A DNA stretch of 64,000 nt from Bacteroidales bacterium (GTDB taxonomy: Bacteria > Bacteroidota > Bacteroidia > Bacteroidales > JAUNSR01): positions 1 to 64,000 of the forward strand of contig JAUNSR010000014.1 of the NCBI GenBank assembly GCA_030539115.1, given 5' to 3'. The translations under genes and the position numbers were made by a program. Of the stretch, positions 16,742 to 26,791 are shown piece by piece. Numbering within the stretch: position 1 is the stretch's first letter; each line of letters starts with the position of its first letter. The notes under the pieces were generated by a model, which worked only from the letters and a program-made list of their open reading frames with translations, was not told the DNA's origin and ran no database searches.

Positions 16742-17785
16742 ATGAAAAACAAAGTTGTAACCTTTGGTGAAATCATGCTAAGGCTTGCCACTCCGGGTTA
16801 TGAAAGATTTTCCCAGGCAACTTCACTTAGTGCCACTTTTGGCGGAGGTGAAGCCAATGTAGCTGTTTCTTTGGCCAATTACGGAGTAGATGCTGAATTT
16901 GTTTCACGTCTTCCCAAAAACGATATTGCAAGAGCCTGCGAAATGGATCTTCATAAATATGGAGTATCAACAAAAAACATGGTTTATGGTGGTGAACGTC
17001 TCGGAATATATTTCCTTGAAACCGGTGCTGTGGCAAGAGCCTCTAAAGTAATTTATGACAGAGCCAATTCTTCCATTTCTCAGATTGAACCGGGAATGAT
17101 AGATTGGTATAAAGTTTTTGAAGATGCTTGCTGGTTTCATTGGACAGGCATCACTCCTGCCATTTCTCAGGGAGCTGCCGATGTATGTCTCGAAGCTCTC
17201 AAAGTTGCCAATGAATTGGGCATTACTGTATCAACCGATATTAATTACAGAAAAAATCTTTGGAAATACGGCAAAACAGCATCTGAGATAATGCCCGAAC
17301 TTGTCAGTCGTTGTGACATTATTCTTGGAAATGAAGAGGATTGTGAGAAGGTTTTCGGGATAAAACCTGAGGGATTTGATGTAAACTCTACAAATGGTGA
17401 AGTTGATGCTGAAAAATTTGGCTCTGTATGCAAACAAATGATTTCTCTTTTTCCAAGATGCAAAAAGATGATTATCACTCTTAGAGGAGCTGTAAATGCC
17501 AACCACAACACTTGGGCAGGAGTTTTATACTCTGAGGATATTCTTAAACAATCAAAAAAATATGACATAACACATATTGTAGATAGAGTTGGCGGAGGCG
17601 ATTCTTTTATGGGTGGATTAATATACGGTCTTCTCAAATACCCTGATTCAGATGCAAAAGCATTAGAATTTGCAGTTGCAGCCTCATGTCTTAAACATAC
17701 AATATATGGCGACTTCAATCAAGTTACCGTTGAAGAGGTTGAAAAGCTAATGAATGGTGATGCCTCAGGCAGAGTTTCAAGATAA
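16742..17785 (+). CDS. kdgK: 2-dehydro-3-deoxygluconokinase (PfkB family)
   Basis: A 347-residue sugar kinase that phosphorylates 2-keto-3-deoxygluconate to KDPG, the substrate of the next gene's product. PfkB features are present: the N-terminal glycine motif [16 protein letters not shown] (residues 33-48), substrate-site segment [10 protein letters not shown] (165-174), and the ATP/anion-hole signature DRVGGGDSF with catalytic Asp287. The ATG at 16742 sits in the same TATACAAATGAAA context as the two upstream repeat units. Translation may be controlled by pairing of the start region with the repeat. eda follows after 23 bp. Confidence 0.94.
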   Translation: MKNKVVTFGEIMLRLATPGYERFSQATSLSATFGGGEANVAVSLANYGVDAEFVSRLPKNDIARACEMDLHKYGVSTKNMVYGGERLGIYFLETGAVARASKVIYDRANSSISQIEPGMIDWYKVFEDACWFHWTGITPAISQGAADVCLEALKVANELGITVSTDINYRKNLWKYGKTASEIMPELVSRCDIILGNEEDCEKVFGIKPEGFDVNSTNGEVDAEKFGSVCKQMISLFPRCKKMIITLRGAVNANHNTWAGVLYSEDILKQSKKYDITHIVDRVGGGDSFMGGLIYGLLKYPDSDAKALEFAVAASCLKHTIYGDFNQVTVEEVEKLMNGDASGRVSR

Positions 17786-17808
17786 AATATCTAATACAAT
17801 CAATTAAC

Positions 17809-18483
17809 ATGGCACGTTTTTCAAAAATACATACCCTTTCAACTATTGCACAAACAGGAATGGTACCGGTTTTTTACAATAGTGATATTGAAATCTCAAA
17901 ACAAATTTTAAAAGCTTGTTATAAAGGTGGAGTAAGAGCATTTGAATTTACAAACAGAGGCGATTTCGCGCAGGAAGTATTCGCTCAATTAATCAAATAT
18001 GCATCTGCAGAATGTCCTGAAATGATTTTAGGTGTGGGGTCAATAATAGATGCCCCGACAGCTGCAATGTATTTGCAGATGGGAGCCAATTTTATTGTAG
18101 GTCCTCTTTTTAACCCTGAAATTTCTAAAGTTTGTAACAGACGTCTTGTACCATATACCCCGGGATGCGGCTCTGTATCAGAAATAGGCTTCGCTCAAGA
18201 ATCGGGTTGCGACTTATGCAAAGTGTTTCCAGGAGGAAATGTCGGAGGACCATCATTTGTTAAAAACATTAAAGCACCTATGCCTTGGAGTATGCTAATG
18301 GCAACAGGTGGTGTTGAACCGACAGAGGAGAATCTTTCTGCTTGGTTTAAGGCGGGAGTAACTTGCGTTGGCATGGGCTCAAATCTATTTCCTGCCGCTG
18401 TAATAAAAGCAGGCAATTGGGACATTATTACTGAAAAATGTTCCGAATCATTTGAAATTATAAGAAAGGCACGCGGATTTTAG
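17809..18483 (+). CDS. eda: KHG/KDPG aldolase
   Basis: A 224-residue class I aldolase that splits KDPG to pyruvate and glyceraldehyde-3-phosphate, and probably also 4-hydroxy-2-oxoglutarate. The Schiff-base lysine is Lys138 in [10 protein letters not shown] and the acid/base glutamate is Glu46 in [17 protein letters not shown] and [13 protein letters not shown] are family signatures. It follows kdgK by 23 bp and precedes the transporter by 72 bp, completing the lower hexuronate branch. Length and start are normal. Confidence 0.95.
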   Translation: MARFSKIHTLSTIAQTGMVPVFYNSDIEISKQILKACYKGGVRAFEFTNRGDFAQEVFAQLIKYASAECPEMILGVGSIIDAPTAAMYLQMGANFIVGPLFNPEISKVCNRRLVPYTPGCGSVSEIGFAQESGCDLCKVFPGGNVGGPSFVKNIKAPMPWSMLMATGGVEPTEENLSAWFKAGVTCVGMGSNLFPAAVIKAGNWDIITEKCSESFEIIRKARGF

Positions 18484-18555
18484 TCAATAAAATCTGTACC
18501 ATAATCTATACTATCGCTCATATCATGATTTATAAAACACATAACTAATACCAAA

Positions 18556-19896
18556 ATGGATAAAACAATAACTCTTATAAATGAGAAAATGACTCAATAT
18601 AGATGGACTATATGTGCATTGTTGTTTTTTGCAACAACAATCAACTATATGGACAGACAAGTATTGAGTTTGTTGCAGCCAAGACTTTCAGCCGAATTTG
18701 GCTGGACAAACAATGATTATGCAAATATTGTTTCTGTATTCTCATTTGTATATGCAATGGCAATGCTCTTTGCAGGAAGAATAATCGATTGGCTTGGCAC
18801 AAAGAAAGGCTATGCTTGGTCAATAGCAATTTGGTCGGCAGGTGCTTGTATGCATGCCTTGGCGCATCTTCTTCCCGGTCACTCTGTCTTAGGCTTCTCT
18901 GCTGCAAGAACTGTGTTGGCTGTAGGTGAAGGCGGCAACTTCCCGGCGGCAATAAAAACCACTGCTGAATATTTCCCAAAAAAAGACAGGGCATTTGCAA
19001 CCGGAATATTCAATTCCGGCTCAAATGTAGGTGCTATCCTCGCTCCTATCACTGTTCCTATCATTGCTGACAAATGGGGATGGGAATGGGCTTTCATTCT
19101 TATTGGTGCTTTAGGCTTTATATGGATGATAGCATGGCTTTTCCTTTATGAAGTTCCGGCTTTAAACAAGAGAGTCAACAAAGCTGAAATGGCTTATATC
19201 GAAAGTGATTCCAATGTAGAGGTTGTTCCGGCTGAAGATTCAAAAAAAGAATCATTCACTTACATGCAATGTCTAAGACATAAACAAACATGGGCATTTG
19301 CAGTGGGCAAATTTATGACCGACGGTGTATGGTGGTTTTTCCTTTTCTGGCTTCCTGCCTATCTAAAAGCACAGTATAATATGGAGGGATTGGCTATCTC
19401 CATTCCTCTTGCTGTTTTATATACCATGTCGAGTTTCGGCTCTGTATTTGGAGGCGCTTTTCCTGCCTATTTTATAAAAAAAGGGTACAACCCATACGCA
19501 GGCAGAATGAAAGCAATGCTGATAATTGCTGTATTTCCTCTTGTAGTGTTGTTAGCTCCAATTTTCGGTAGCCTAAGCTATTGGGTGCCTGTTGTTCTTA
19601 TAGGTATTGGTACGGCAGCTCACCAAGCATGGTCGGCTAATATTTTCTCTACTGTGGGCGATATGTTTCCTAAAAAAGCAATTGCAACAATCACCGGTAT
19701 CGGAGGAATGGCCGGTGGTATTGGTTCTGTTTTCATCAACAAGGGAGCAGGCGAAATTTTTGATTATTACCAATCAATTGGTTCTATTGAGACAGGATAT
19801 GCTATTTTATTTGTATTCTGCGCTATAGCTTATATGATAGCTTGGGGTATTATGAAACTTCTTGTTCCTAAATTTAAACCAATCACAAATCTATAG
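18556..19896 (+). CDS. exuT: Hexuronate MFS transporter (ExuT-like)
   Basis: A 446-residue major facilitator protein with about 12 membrane helices. It matches the anion:cation symporter (ACS) subfamily: TINYMDRQVLSLLQP in helix 1, a loop with AGRIIDWLGTKKGY, and VGEGGNFPAAIKTTAEYFPKKDRAFATGIFNSGSNVGA split around helix 4, all close to ExuT. The position after uxaC-kdgK-eda supports uptake of glucuronate or galacturonate by proton symport. The gene ends the unit; a strong terminator follows 15 bp after the stop. Exact substrate preference cannot be seen. Confidence 0.88.
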   Translation: MDKTITLINEKMTQYRWTICALLFFATTINYMDRQVLSLLQPRLSAEFGWTNNDYANIVSVFSFVYAMAMLFAGRIIDWLGTKKGYAWSIAIWSAGACMHALAHLLPGHSVLGFSAARTVLAVGEGGNFPAAIKTTAEYFPKKDRAFATGIFNSGSNVGAILAPITVPIIADKWGWEWAFILIGALGFIWMIAWLFLYEVPALNKRVNKAEMAYIESDSNVEVVPAEDSKKESFTYMQCLRHKQTWAFAVGKFMTDGVWWFFLFWLPAYLKAQYNMEGLAISIPLAVLYTMSSFGSVFGGAFPAYFIKKGYNPYAGRMKAMLIIAVFPLVVLLAPIFGSLSYWVPVVLIGIGTAAHQAWSANIFSTVGDMFPKKAIATITGIGGMAGGIGSVFINKGAGEIFDYYQSIGSIETGYAILFVFCAIAYMIAWGIMKLLVPKFKPITNL

Positions 19897-19911
19897 TTTA
19901 TTTTAGAGGTT

Positions 19912-19950
19912 AAAGCCATCGACATTAGTCGGTGGCTTTTTTTGTTTTTT
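19912..19950 (+). terminator. Rho-independent terminator of the hexuronate unit
   Basis: A 12-bp stem (aaagccatcgac with gtcggtggcttt, one G-U pair) with a 4-base loop is followed by a long T run. It begins 15 bp after the transporter stop codon. Confidence 0.9.
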
Positions 19951-20802
19951 GCCTTATATTTCTATCCAAGCATCATGCATATTTATTAATCAAGAAATCA
20001 CCATATTGCATATTATTTATATTATTCAATTGATTAATTCATATATTTTCAAACCCGATAAGCAACTGTTATATTCAAACGAACTTTAATATTTAAATTG
20101 CTGATTATTTAGTCAAATTTCAAATACTTCTAAAATTTGACATTAACAATAATCCAATATGTTTAAAAATCATTTATATCGCTAATTTTCAATTACTTAC
20201 TAAAATAAATTTTTAAAAAGACTTCATTTTTAAAAATTTAATCAGTCAAAAACCTATTTCTATTGTTAAAAAAATAATTTTCATTATCGATTTTAAAATT
20301 TCAATTGTCGATTTTATAAAAATTACAATAAAAAATGGTCAAATCACTGATTAAAATTTAAGTTCTAAAGTTTGATATTTAAAAAATGATATTGGTTTAT
20401 TCAAATAAGAGGTTGACACTAAAGTTCAGATTCATTTAGTATTAGAAATTTCTATTCAATTTATTAAAAAAGATAAGCAAAACATGATTACATCTTAAAT
20501 GTATATTTATAAAATAACAACTCTAAAGAATTACAATTTTCAAAAGCATATTTATAATAACGATAATAATCGTATAACTAAGGCATATTCAAAGATTGAA
20601 AAAAATATTTTAGGAATATTGTTATAAATACAATAAAACAAAAATAATAACTCAAAAATCAGAATAATAGATACTTTGTCATCAAATGATGTCAGGATTA
20701 ACAAAAGTTCCATTATTAAATATTTAATAATAGGACTTTTTAAATTTACAGATTCTAAAAATGAGCTTTTCAAATCTACTGAAACTGCCTACAAATAAGA
20801 GG
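19951..20802. other. AT-rich gene-free region
   Basis: About 850 bp with no convincing gene on either strand. It is very A/T-rich, with low-complexity stretches and a loose direct repeat around 20287-20325 (tcgatttta motifs). A 73-codon minus-strand frame at 20552-20773 is hydrophobic by composition only and is not supported. Confidence 0.6.
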
Positions 20803-20851
20803 TAAAAGAAAAAAGCCATCTTCTAACCATAAAAATTTAGAAGAAGGCTTT
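20803..20851 (-). terminator. Terminator after the deacetylase-like gene
   Basis: Inverted repeat aaagcc-atcttctaa / ttagaagaaggcttt (20812-20851) with a T run on the minus strand, about 80 bp after the stop of the minus-strand lipoprotein gene. Confidence 0.75.
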
Positions 20852-20928
20852 AAAAATAATTTTATAGACAATAGAGTGCTATTAAAAAAAGAAGTCACTA
20901 CACCATTAAATAAAAAATAAGCATATGT

Positions 20929-22614
20929 TTATATATCCTTTGGTGTGCGTTGTGCCAAATCAACAATAATACATCCATCCTTATCCGGGCGTACAATAAG
21001 ATTATTAACTTGATCAGAACTTACAAACTCACCCTTTGTGCAATCTATATGATATCCAAAATTGTTAAAATTGCAAGAAATTGACTTGTTATCCATTTTT
21101 TCAAAAGGGAGAGTTTTTTCTTTATCAGCTGAAAAAAGGAAAATATAATCACCTTTTACATTTTTCATATTGATTTGAATATTCTTTTCAGATAACATTA
21201 CAATGCAATTGCCACCATCCTGTAAAGGAGTTGTGATTAAATAGGAATTATCATCCTGTTTAACAACTTGAGGAGCCATCACTTTGACATCGGAGCAAAC
21301 TCCATCGACAACTTTCTTCAACCTCAGCCCTGCCACCTCTGTATCTGAACTCCAATTAAAGCCATCAACTATAGGTAAGGTTTTATAATTACATTGAGTA
21401 GAGGTACCCGGAGTATTAAGATAGAAAGATTCCAGATTTTCATCAAAAAGATGAATATCTCTAAATCTTAGCGAAGAATTTTCCCAAATAATATTTGTTC
21501 TGTAAAAGCGGGAATTAAACCAAAGGCTTTTTCTCTCAGCAGGCTTAATATCCTCCAATGCAATGGAGCTTGAAACTGGTGTAAATTTGAACTTTTCCTT
21601 AAACCATTTGCCTGTTTCAGCAAGAGTCATAAGCTTGACTTTCCCCTGTTTAACTAAAGAATCAACCACAAAGGTTTGATAACTCAATCCATTTTGCATA
21701 GGTCCCCAAGTAAAGGAATTTTCCTGTCCGACCTGCACATATTGGAAATTTAAAGAAGGGGAATCTGTAAATTGACGGAAATACCAATCAATCCACTGCT
21801 TATTTCCGCCTCCGGCACCATAGACAGGCTCAAGAGTTTCAACTCCCTGAACACTACCGCCTATACCACAATCATATTGATTAATCGGATCACTGCCCAA
21901 CATACGAAAAACAGGCACATCAATTTGATTTTCAATATTCTGAGCCGGCATATAAGCATTTTTTCTGCTTGGATAATAACCTTGACTCCAATAACCGCCC
22001 CAAAGAGTATAGCCATCGGTTCCCACTTGGTCGCGACAATTACAAGACGCCTCAATATTGTATTTTTCTCTCATATATTGAAGTGTAACGGCATCAATAA
22101 ACCACGAACCGACAGACTTGGGATAATAATTGAATATTTCTTTAAATTTTTGCATGTAAGCATCGACAAGTTTAATTCTTTCCTCTGGAGTATAACCGGT
22201 TGCAAACCCTACATTGGCGTGCCAATCCCAAGGATAAGCGCCACGCCATGTCATTTGGCAGGCCTCGACGTGAGGTTGAGTAATTTCCCACCAACCACCG
22301 ATTTCTGAACCGGATTTTTCTGCCTCATGCATCAAAGCTTGATAATCGGCATTAATAAGTGCATCATATTGCAAAAGAAATGTCCCTTTGAGATTGTATT
22401 GCTGAAGGAGTTTTAACTGATTGGCTGTTGTGTTAAAAAGATCCTGATCGGTTATATTAATCGGCCTTGGCTCTGTTTGACGTACAAAATTTATAATATT
22501 AACGATATTAGGAGCTGTTTCCGGTATCTGTTTTGACTGCTGAGAGCTGCATCCGTAGCATAAACCGGCTATAAGCATTGAAGCCGCTTTAAAGAAAAAA
22601 TGTGTGTGTTTCAT
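20929..22614 (-). CDS. Lipoprotein with polysaccharide-deacetylase-like barrel
   Basis: A 561-residue secreted lipoprotein (lipobox YGC, Cys22). Residues about 35-330 resemble the NodB/glycoside hydrolase-deacetylase barrel superfamily: a start NIVNIINFVRQTEPR, then LQQYNLKGTFLLQYDAL (a deacetylase-like strand), SEIGGWWEITQPHVEACQM (histidine-containing strand) and FNYYPKSVGSWFIDAVTLQYM. The C-terminal third looks like a beta-rich accessory domain. The classical D-H-H metal triad is not obvious, so catalysis is uncertain. A -7-like box, TATTTTTG (22743-22750, minus), and a 7-bp hairpin (22681-22698) lie in its leader. Proximity to hexuronate genes hints at uronic-acid polymers. Confidence 0.6.
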   Translation of the reverse strand: MKHTHFFFKAASMLIAGLCYGCSSQQSKQIPETAPNIVNIINFVRQTEPRPINITDQDLFNTTANQLKLLQQYNLKGTFLLQYDALINADYQALMHEAEKSGSEIGGWWEITQPHVEACQMTWRGAYPWDWHANVGFATGYTPEERIKLVDAYMQKFKEIFNYYPKSVGSWFIDAVTLQYMREKYNIEASCNCRDQVGTDGYTLWGGYWSQGYYPSRKNAYMPAQNIENQIDVPVFRMLGSDPINQYDCGIGGSVQGVETLEPVYGAGGGNKQWIDWYFRQFTDSPSLNFQYVQVGQENSFTWGPMQNGLSYQTFVVDSLVKQGKVKLMTLAETGKWFKEKFKFTPVSSSIALEDIKPAERKSLWFNSRFYRTNIIWENSSLRFRDIHLFDENLESFYLNTPGTSTQCNYKTLPIVDGFNWSSDTEVAGLRLKKVVDGVCSDVKVMAPQVVKQDDNSYLITTPLQDGGNCIVMLSEKNIQINMKNVKGDYIFLFSADKEKTLPFEKMDNKSISCNFNNFGYHIDCTKGEFVSSDQVNNLIVRPDKDGCIIVDLAQRTPKDI

Positions 22615-22901
22615 TTGATATATAATTATTATTTCACTCTAAAATTCAAAAAAAAATATTTCAAAAACTCATTAAAAAAAATCAGTTAACAAACTGATAA
22701 AATTATGTTTTAAACCTTCGCTTTAATAAAAATACACTAATACAAAAATACTATAATTTTACATATTAACACGTTATAAACTTCTGAAGATAAAAAATAT
22801 ATAATATAATTAGCTAAATAAAACTGCATGTAAGTTATAGTCACCATTTTGGATAAACCAAATAATTAAACGAATGTTTATTGATATAAACATTTAATGA
22901 T

Positions 22902-24908
22902 ATGGATACAAATTCAGCTTCCAATTTTGATAAGTTAAAAATAAGCGGACTTATAATCACTATAGGGATAGTATATGGAGACCTCGGTACATCACCATTA
23001 TATACCATACAGGCAATAATGACAGCTACAAACAAAATAGATGAGATGTTTGTATTGGGGGCTTTATCCTGTGTGTTTTGGACAATAATGCTTGAATCGA
23101 CATTAAAATATGTTTTTATAACACTTAAAGCCAGCAACAAAGGAGAAAGAGGTATATTTTCGCTTTTCACAATGGTAAGAAATAAAGTAAAATGGGCTTT
23201 TCTTGTAGCCATTATAGGAGCATGTGCATTACTTGCCGATGGAGTGATAACTCCTGCAATCACTGTTACCTCATCAATGGAGGGATTGCAGATTTTTGAT
23301 GCATCATTGCCGGTAGTTGGGCTTGTAATAATAATTCTAACAGGGATATTTCTTATTCAGCCATTCGGAACAAAAAAAATAGGGTCATTATTTGGGCCTG
23401 TAATGTTAATATGGTTTTTAATGCTTCTTATTCTTGGATTGATTCAGTTAATAAAATATCCTGAAGTATTGAAAGCTGTGAACCCTTATTATGCAATACA
23501 TACAATAATACACAATCCTGATATACTTAAACTTTTAGGAGCTGTGTTTTTATGCACAACAGGCGCAGAGGCATTGTACTCTGATTTAGGTCATGTTGGA
23601 ATAAAAAATATAAGAATGACATGGATTCTTGTCTCAACATCTCTAATAACTAATTATTTTGGTCAAGGGGCGTGGATTCTATCCCAGAAAGAGACAGTAA
23701 CAGCAGCTACAAATCCTTTTTTTAGTATAATGCCCGGATGGTTTCTAATCTTTGGTGTAATAATAGCGACCTTAGCTGCAATAATTGCAAGTCAGGCGTT
23801 GATTTCAGGCTCCTACACCATTATTTCAGAGGCAATCTCATTAAACTTCTTTCCAAAGCTTCAAATCAATTATCCCACAAACCTTAAGCGGCAAATGTAT
23901 ATACCAAAAGTTAACTGGCTTTTATATTTCTGTGCATTGTTTGTTGTGGTTTATTTTAGAAATTCCACATCTATGGAATCAGCCTATGGACTATCAATAT
24001 CATTTGCAATGATTTGCACTTCAATATTATTGGTGCTATATATTTGGGATAAAATTCCACGTTGGGCATCTATTGGCTATATAATTCTATATGGAATTAT
24101 TGAACTTGGTTTTTTAACAGCAAATATGACCAAGTTCTTTACAGGAGGTTGGGTAACAATATTACTTAGTGTTTTATATATATCAATAATGTATTCATGG
24201 GCAAATGGTGGGAAAATTGCTCAAAAATTTATTCTTTTTAGAGACATAAGACGTTATATCCCTGTTCTAAAAGGGATGCAAAGTGATGAAACTCTACCTA
24301 TCTATTCTTCAAATCTGGTGTATATTACAGATTCAACAGAACCTGTAAAAATAGAAAATACAATACTTTATTCAATTCTTAGAAAACCAAAGAAATCAAA
24401 CATCTATTGGTTTATTCACACAACAACAGCCAATGACCCTCATACCTTAACTTATCAAATATTTGAAATTGAGCCGGGCTTGATATATCGAATTAACATG
24501 AATTTTGGATTTAAAGAGGTTAGAAAGGTAAATCTTTATTTCAATGAAATTTTAATGGATATGATCAAGGAAAATAAGTTTTCCAATATCAGTCCTCATC
24601 CCTCTTTAAAAGCCAATAAGATACTTACAGATCTCAGCTTTATTGTGATTGATAATATTCAAAATAAAGATTATAGCTTTTCAATGAAGGAACAGCTTTT
24701 AATGAACTACTATTTCATTTGCAAAAAATATCTTGTTAAAGAGATAAGCTATTTAGGACTTGACCAAACTATCACTCAAACAGAAAAGATTCCTCTTATG
24801 TCGGCTACCGACATATCAATAACGACAGAAAACGAAAAAAATGTCCTTGCAACCAACACAAATCTTGATATAAATATTTCCGGGACAGAAAAGATTGAGA
24901 GGGTTTAG
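22902..24908 (+). CDS. kup: KUP-family potassium uptake protein
   Basis: A 668-residue K+/H+ symporter of the KUP/HAK/KT family. The N-terminus carries the hallmark GIVYGDLGTSPLYTIQ in helix 1. About 12 helices span residues 14-450, including LLADGVITPAITVTSSMEG, and a long cytoplasmic C-terminal domain follows. Length is normal. It is divergent from the deacetylase-like gene with a 287-bp AT-rich spacer (22615-22901) and has no same-strand partner. No Bacteroidota promoter box is clear before it, and no terminator was found after it. Confidence 0.95.
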   Translation: MDTNSASNFDKLKISGLIITIGIVYGDLGTSPLYTIQAIMTATNKIDEMFVLGALSCVFWTIMLESTLKYVFITLKASNKGERGIFSLFTMVRNKVKWAFLVAIIGACALLADGVITPAITVTSSMEGLQIFDASLPVVGLVIIILTGIFLIQPFGTKKIGSLFGPVMLIWFLMLLILGLIQLIKYPEVLKAVNPYYAIHTIIHNPDILKLLGAVFLCTTGAEALYSDLGHVGIKNIRMTWILVSTSLITNYFGQGAWILSQKETVTAATNPFFSIMPGWFLIFGVIIATLAAIIASQALISGSYTIISEAISLNFFPKLQINYPTNLKRQMYIPKVNWLLYFCALFVVVYFRNSTSMESAYGLSISFAMICTSILLVLYIWDKIPRWASIGYIILYGIIELGFLTANMTKFFTGGWVTILLSVLYISIMYSWANGGKIAQKFILFRDIRRYIPVLKGMQSDETLPIYSSNLVYITDSTEPVKIENTILYSILRKPKKSNIYWFIHTTTANDPHTLTYQIFEIEPGLIYRINMNFGFKEVRKVNLYFNEILMDMIKENKFSNISPHPSLKANKILTDLSFIVIDNIQNKDYSFSMKEQLLMNYYFICKKYLVKEISYLGLDQTITQTEKIPLMSATDISITTENEKNVLATNTNLDINISGTEKIERV

Positions 24909-25560
24909 GGTGAATAAAAACAGGGTTCTATTTATTAGCAATCATTATTAAAAGAACAAATTGTTGATGACAACTAAGAAAATTTTTATTTTGAAATACC
25001 GGTCTGAAAAAGAAAAAGAATTATTGTGGTATGTGTAAATTCATCTCTTAAAAATATGGAAACATGCTTTAAATTTCCAAACAAAATTAAGCGTAAAATA
25101 CATGACGTAAAGGGTTATTGCATATCTAACAAAATGGATTTGGCATTTATTTCAAATTTAAATTGAAAATATTTATCCAATAAATACAAAATTGGAGGAA
25201 AAACTGTAATAACATTTGTCTTTGAATAGGAATAACTGCTCAATCTCTAAACATTATTATATCAAAAGCTCCTGCTGTTTAATATCAGATATTTTTATTG
25301 AGCGAAAATTATCATTAAAGATTGGCTGTTGGATATCTGTAATTTGATTTTGTTATAAAGAATTATAAGTTTTTTATTTCTCATTATCTCAATTTATAAT
25401 CCATTGTGGAAAACAATAGATTAACTTTGCAATGTTAAAAAAGGTATTGTATAAGTTATATGGAAATAGACAAATCATTATTGCGAATTAACATTCATTG
25501 TTAAGGAATTGCAATATTAATACAGTTTGTCATTCCCCCCCAAAAAAATGATAAATTAAG
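24909..25560. other. AT-rich intergenic region between kup and mnmA
   Basis: 650 bp without a supported gene. Short frames such as one from 24968 (MTTKKIFILKYRSEKEKELLWYV) end quickly and look like chance or remnant. Near the right end, TAACTTTG at 25422-25429, preceded by ATTG 15 bp upstream, is a candidate promoter for mnmA, giving a leader of about 125 nt. Confidence 0.5.
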
Positions 25561-26625
25561 ATGAATATTGCAGCATTAGTTTCAGGTGGTGTTGACAGCT
25601 CTGTCGTTGTTTACAGACTAAAAGAAATGGGCTATGACCCGACAATATATTATATAAGAATTGGAATGGAAGATAAGGATGGGTATATTGATTGTCCATC
25701 AGAAGAGGATATAGAAATCACATCGTACATAGCAAAGAAGTATGGGTGCAAATTTGAAATAGTATCACTCCATGAAGAATATTGGGAGAATGTTGTAAGC
25801 TACACAATTGAAAATGTGAAAAGAGGTCTAACTCCAAATCCTGATATGATGTGTAACAAAATGATCAAATTTGGTTGCTTTGAACAAAAATGGGGTTATC
25901 AATTTGATAAGATTGCAACCGGTCATTATGCACAGACAACAGAGATTGATGGAAAAACTTATCTTGCCACCGCAGTTGATCATCATAAGGATCAGACCTA
26001 TTTTCTTGGTCAGATAAATTACCTGCAACTTCATAAATTAATGTTTCCTATCGGAGATCTTCAAAAAAAGCAGGTTAGAGAGATTGCGGCAAAAGAGTCT
26101 CTGCCAAGTGCTTTTAGAAAAGATTCACAAGGCATCTGTTTTCTCGGTAAGATAAACTATAATGACTTTATTGGTCGTTATCTTGGAGAAAAAGAGGGGA
26201 AAATAGTGGAATTTGAAACAGGCAAAATTGTCGGCAAACATAAGGGTTATTGGTTTCATACTATTGGTCAGAGAAAAGGGCTCGGTCTAAGCGGTGGTCC
26301 TTGGTATGTTATTAAGAAAGATATAGAAGAAAATATTGTTTTTGTTTCACAGGGCTATGACCCTCAAACACAATACGGTGATATTCTCAACCTTGGCGCC
26401 TTTAGTTTCATAACAGACAATCCATGGGGCGAAGAAACCAATATAGGTGAAATAGCTTTTAAAAACAGACATACTCCTGAGTTTTCTACAGGAAGGTTAG
26501 AAAGGATAGGTGATGTTTATAGAATAAAATCTGATTCTAAAATTCAAGGCATTGCTCCCGGACAGTTTGGAGTGATTTATAATAAAGAACAAACAATTTG
26601 TTTGGGAAGCGGAATTATAGTTTAA
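25561..26625 (+). CDS. mnmA: tRNA-specific 2-thiouridylase
   Basis: A 354-residue cytoplasmic enzyme that thiolates U34 of Lys, Glu and Gln tRNAs. The PP-loop is SGGVDSSV (residues 8-15). The two catalytic cysteines are Cys98 in [13 protein letters not shown] and Cys193 in [21 protein letters not shown] is also typical. The start ATG gives the expected [11 protein letters not shown]-terminus. The gene stands 166 bp upstream of the DUF5686 gene. Bacteroidales often have more than one MnmA-like protein, so specificity is not certain. Confidence 0.93.
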   Translation: MNIAALVSGGVDSSVVVYRLKEMGYDPTIYYIRIGMEDKDGYIDCPSEEDIEITSYIAKKYGCKFEIVSLHEEYWENVVSYTIENVKRGLTPNPDMMCNKMIKFGCFEQKWGYQFDKIATGHYAQTTEIDGKTYLATAVDHHKDQTYFLGQINYLQLHKLMFPIGDLQKKQVREIAAKESLPSAFRKDSQGICFLGKINYNDFIGRYLGEKEGKIVEFETGKIVGKHKGYWFHTIGQRKGLGLSGGPWYVIKKDIEENIVFVSQGYDPQTQYGDILNLGAFSFITDNPWGEETNIGEIAFKNRHTPEFSTGRLERIGDVYRIKSDSKIQGIAPGQFGVIYNKEQTICLGSGIIV

Positions 26626-26791
26626 TACAATATGTGTAATTACATAATAACTCTATTAAATACTTTTTACCAATTATTAATCACATTTTCAACCAAAAGA
26701 GTTATTTTGACCAACGATTATTCTTTATAAACCTTTGGTAAGGTAAAAAAAAGTAAGACTTTTGTAGTCCGAAAAGTTAGGTTAATTATTT

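Noticed and set aside
20552..20773. 73-codon hydrophobic minus-strand frame
   Set aside because: Leu/Ile/Phe-rich composition expected from A/T-rich DNA; no promoter, start context or family character.
20402..20803. 12-bp direct repeats as target-site duplication of an inserted element
   Set aside because: No inverted termini, no transposase and a low-complexity interior; the match is likely chance in A/T-rich sequence.
24961..25100. Possible short gene MTTKKIFILKYRSEKEKELLWYV after kup
   Set aside because: Only about two dozen codons before a stop, with no supporting site; recorded as possible remnant only.
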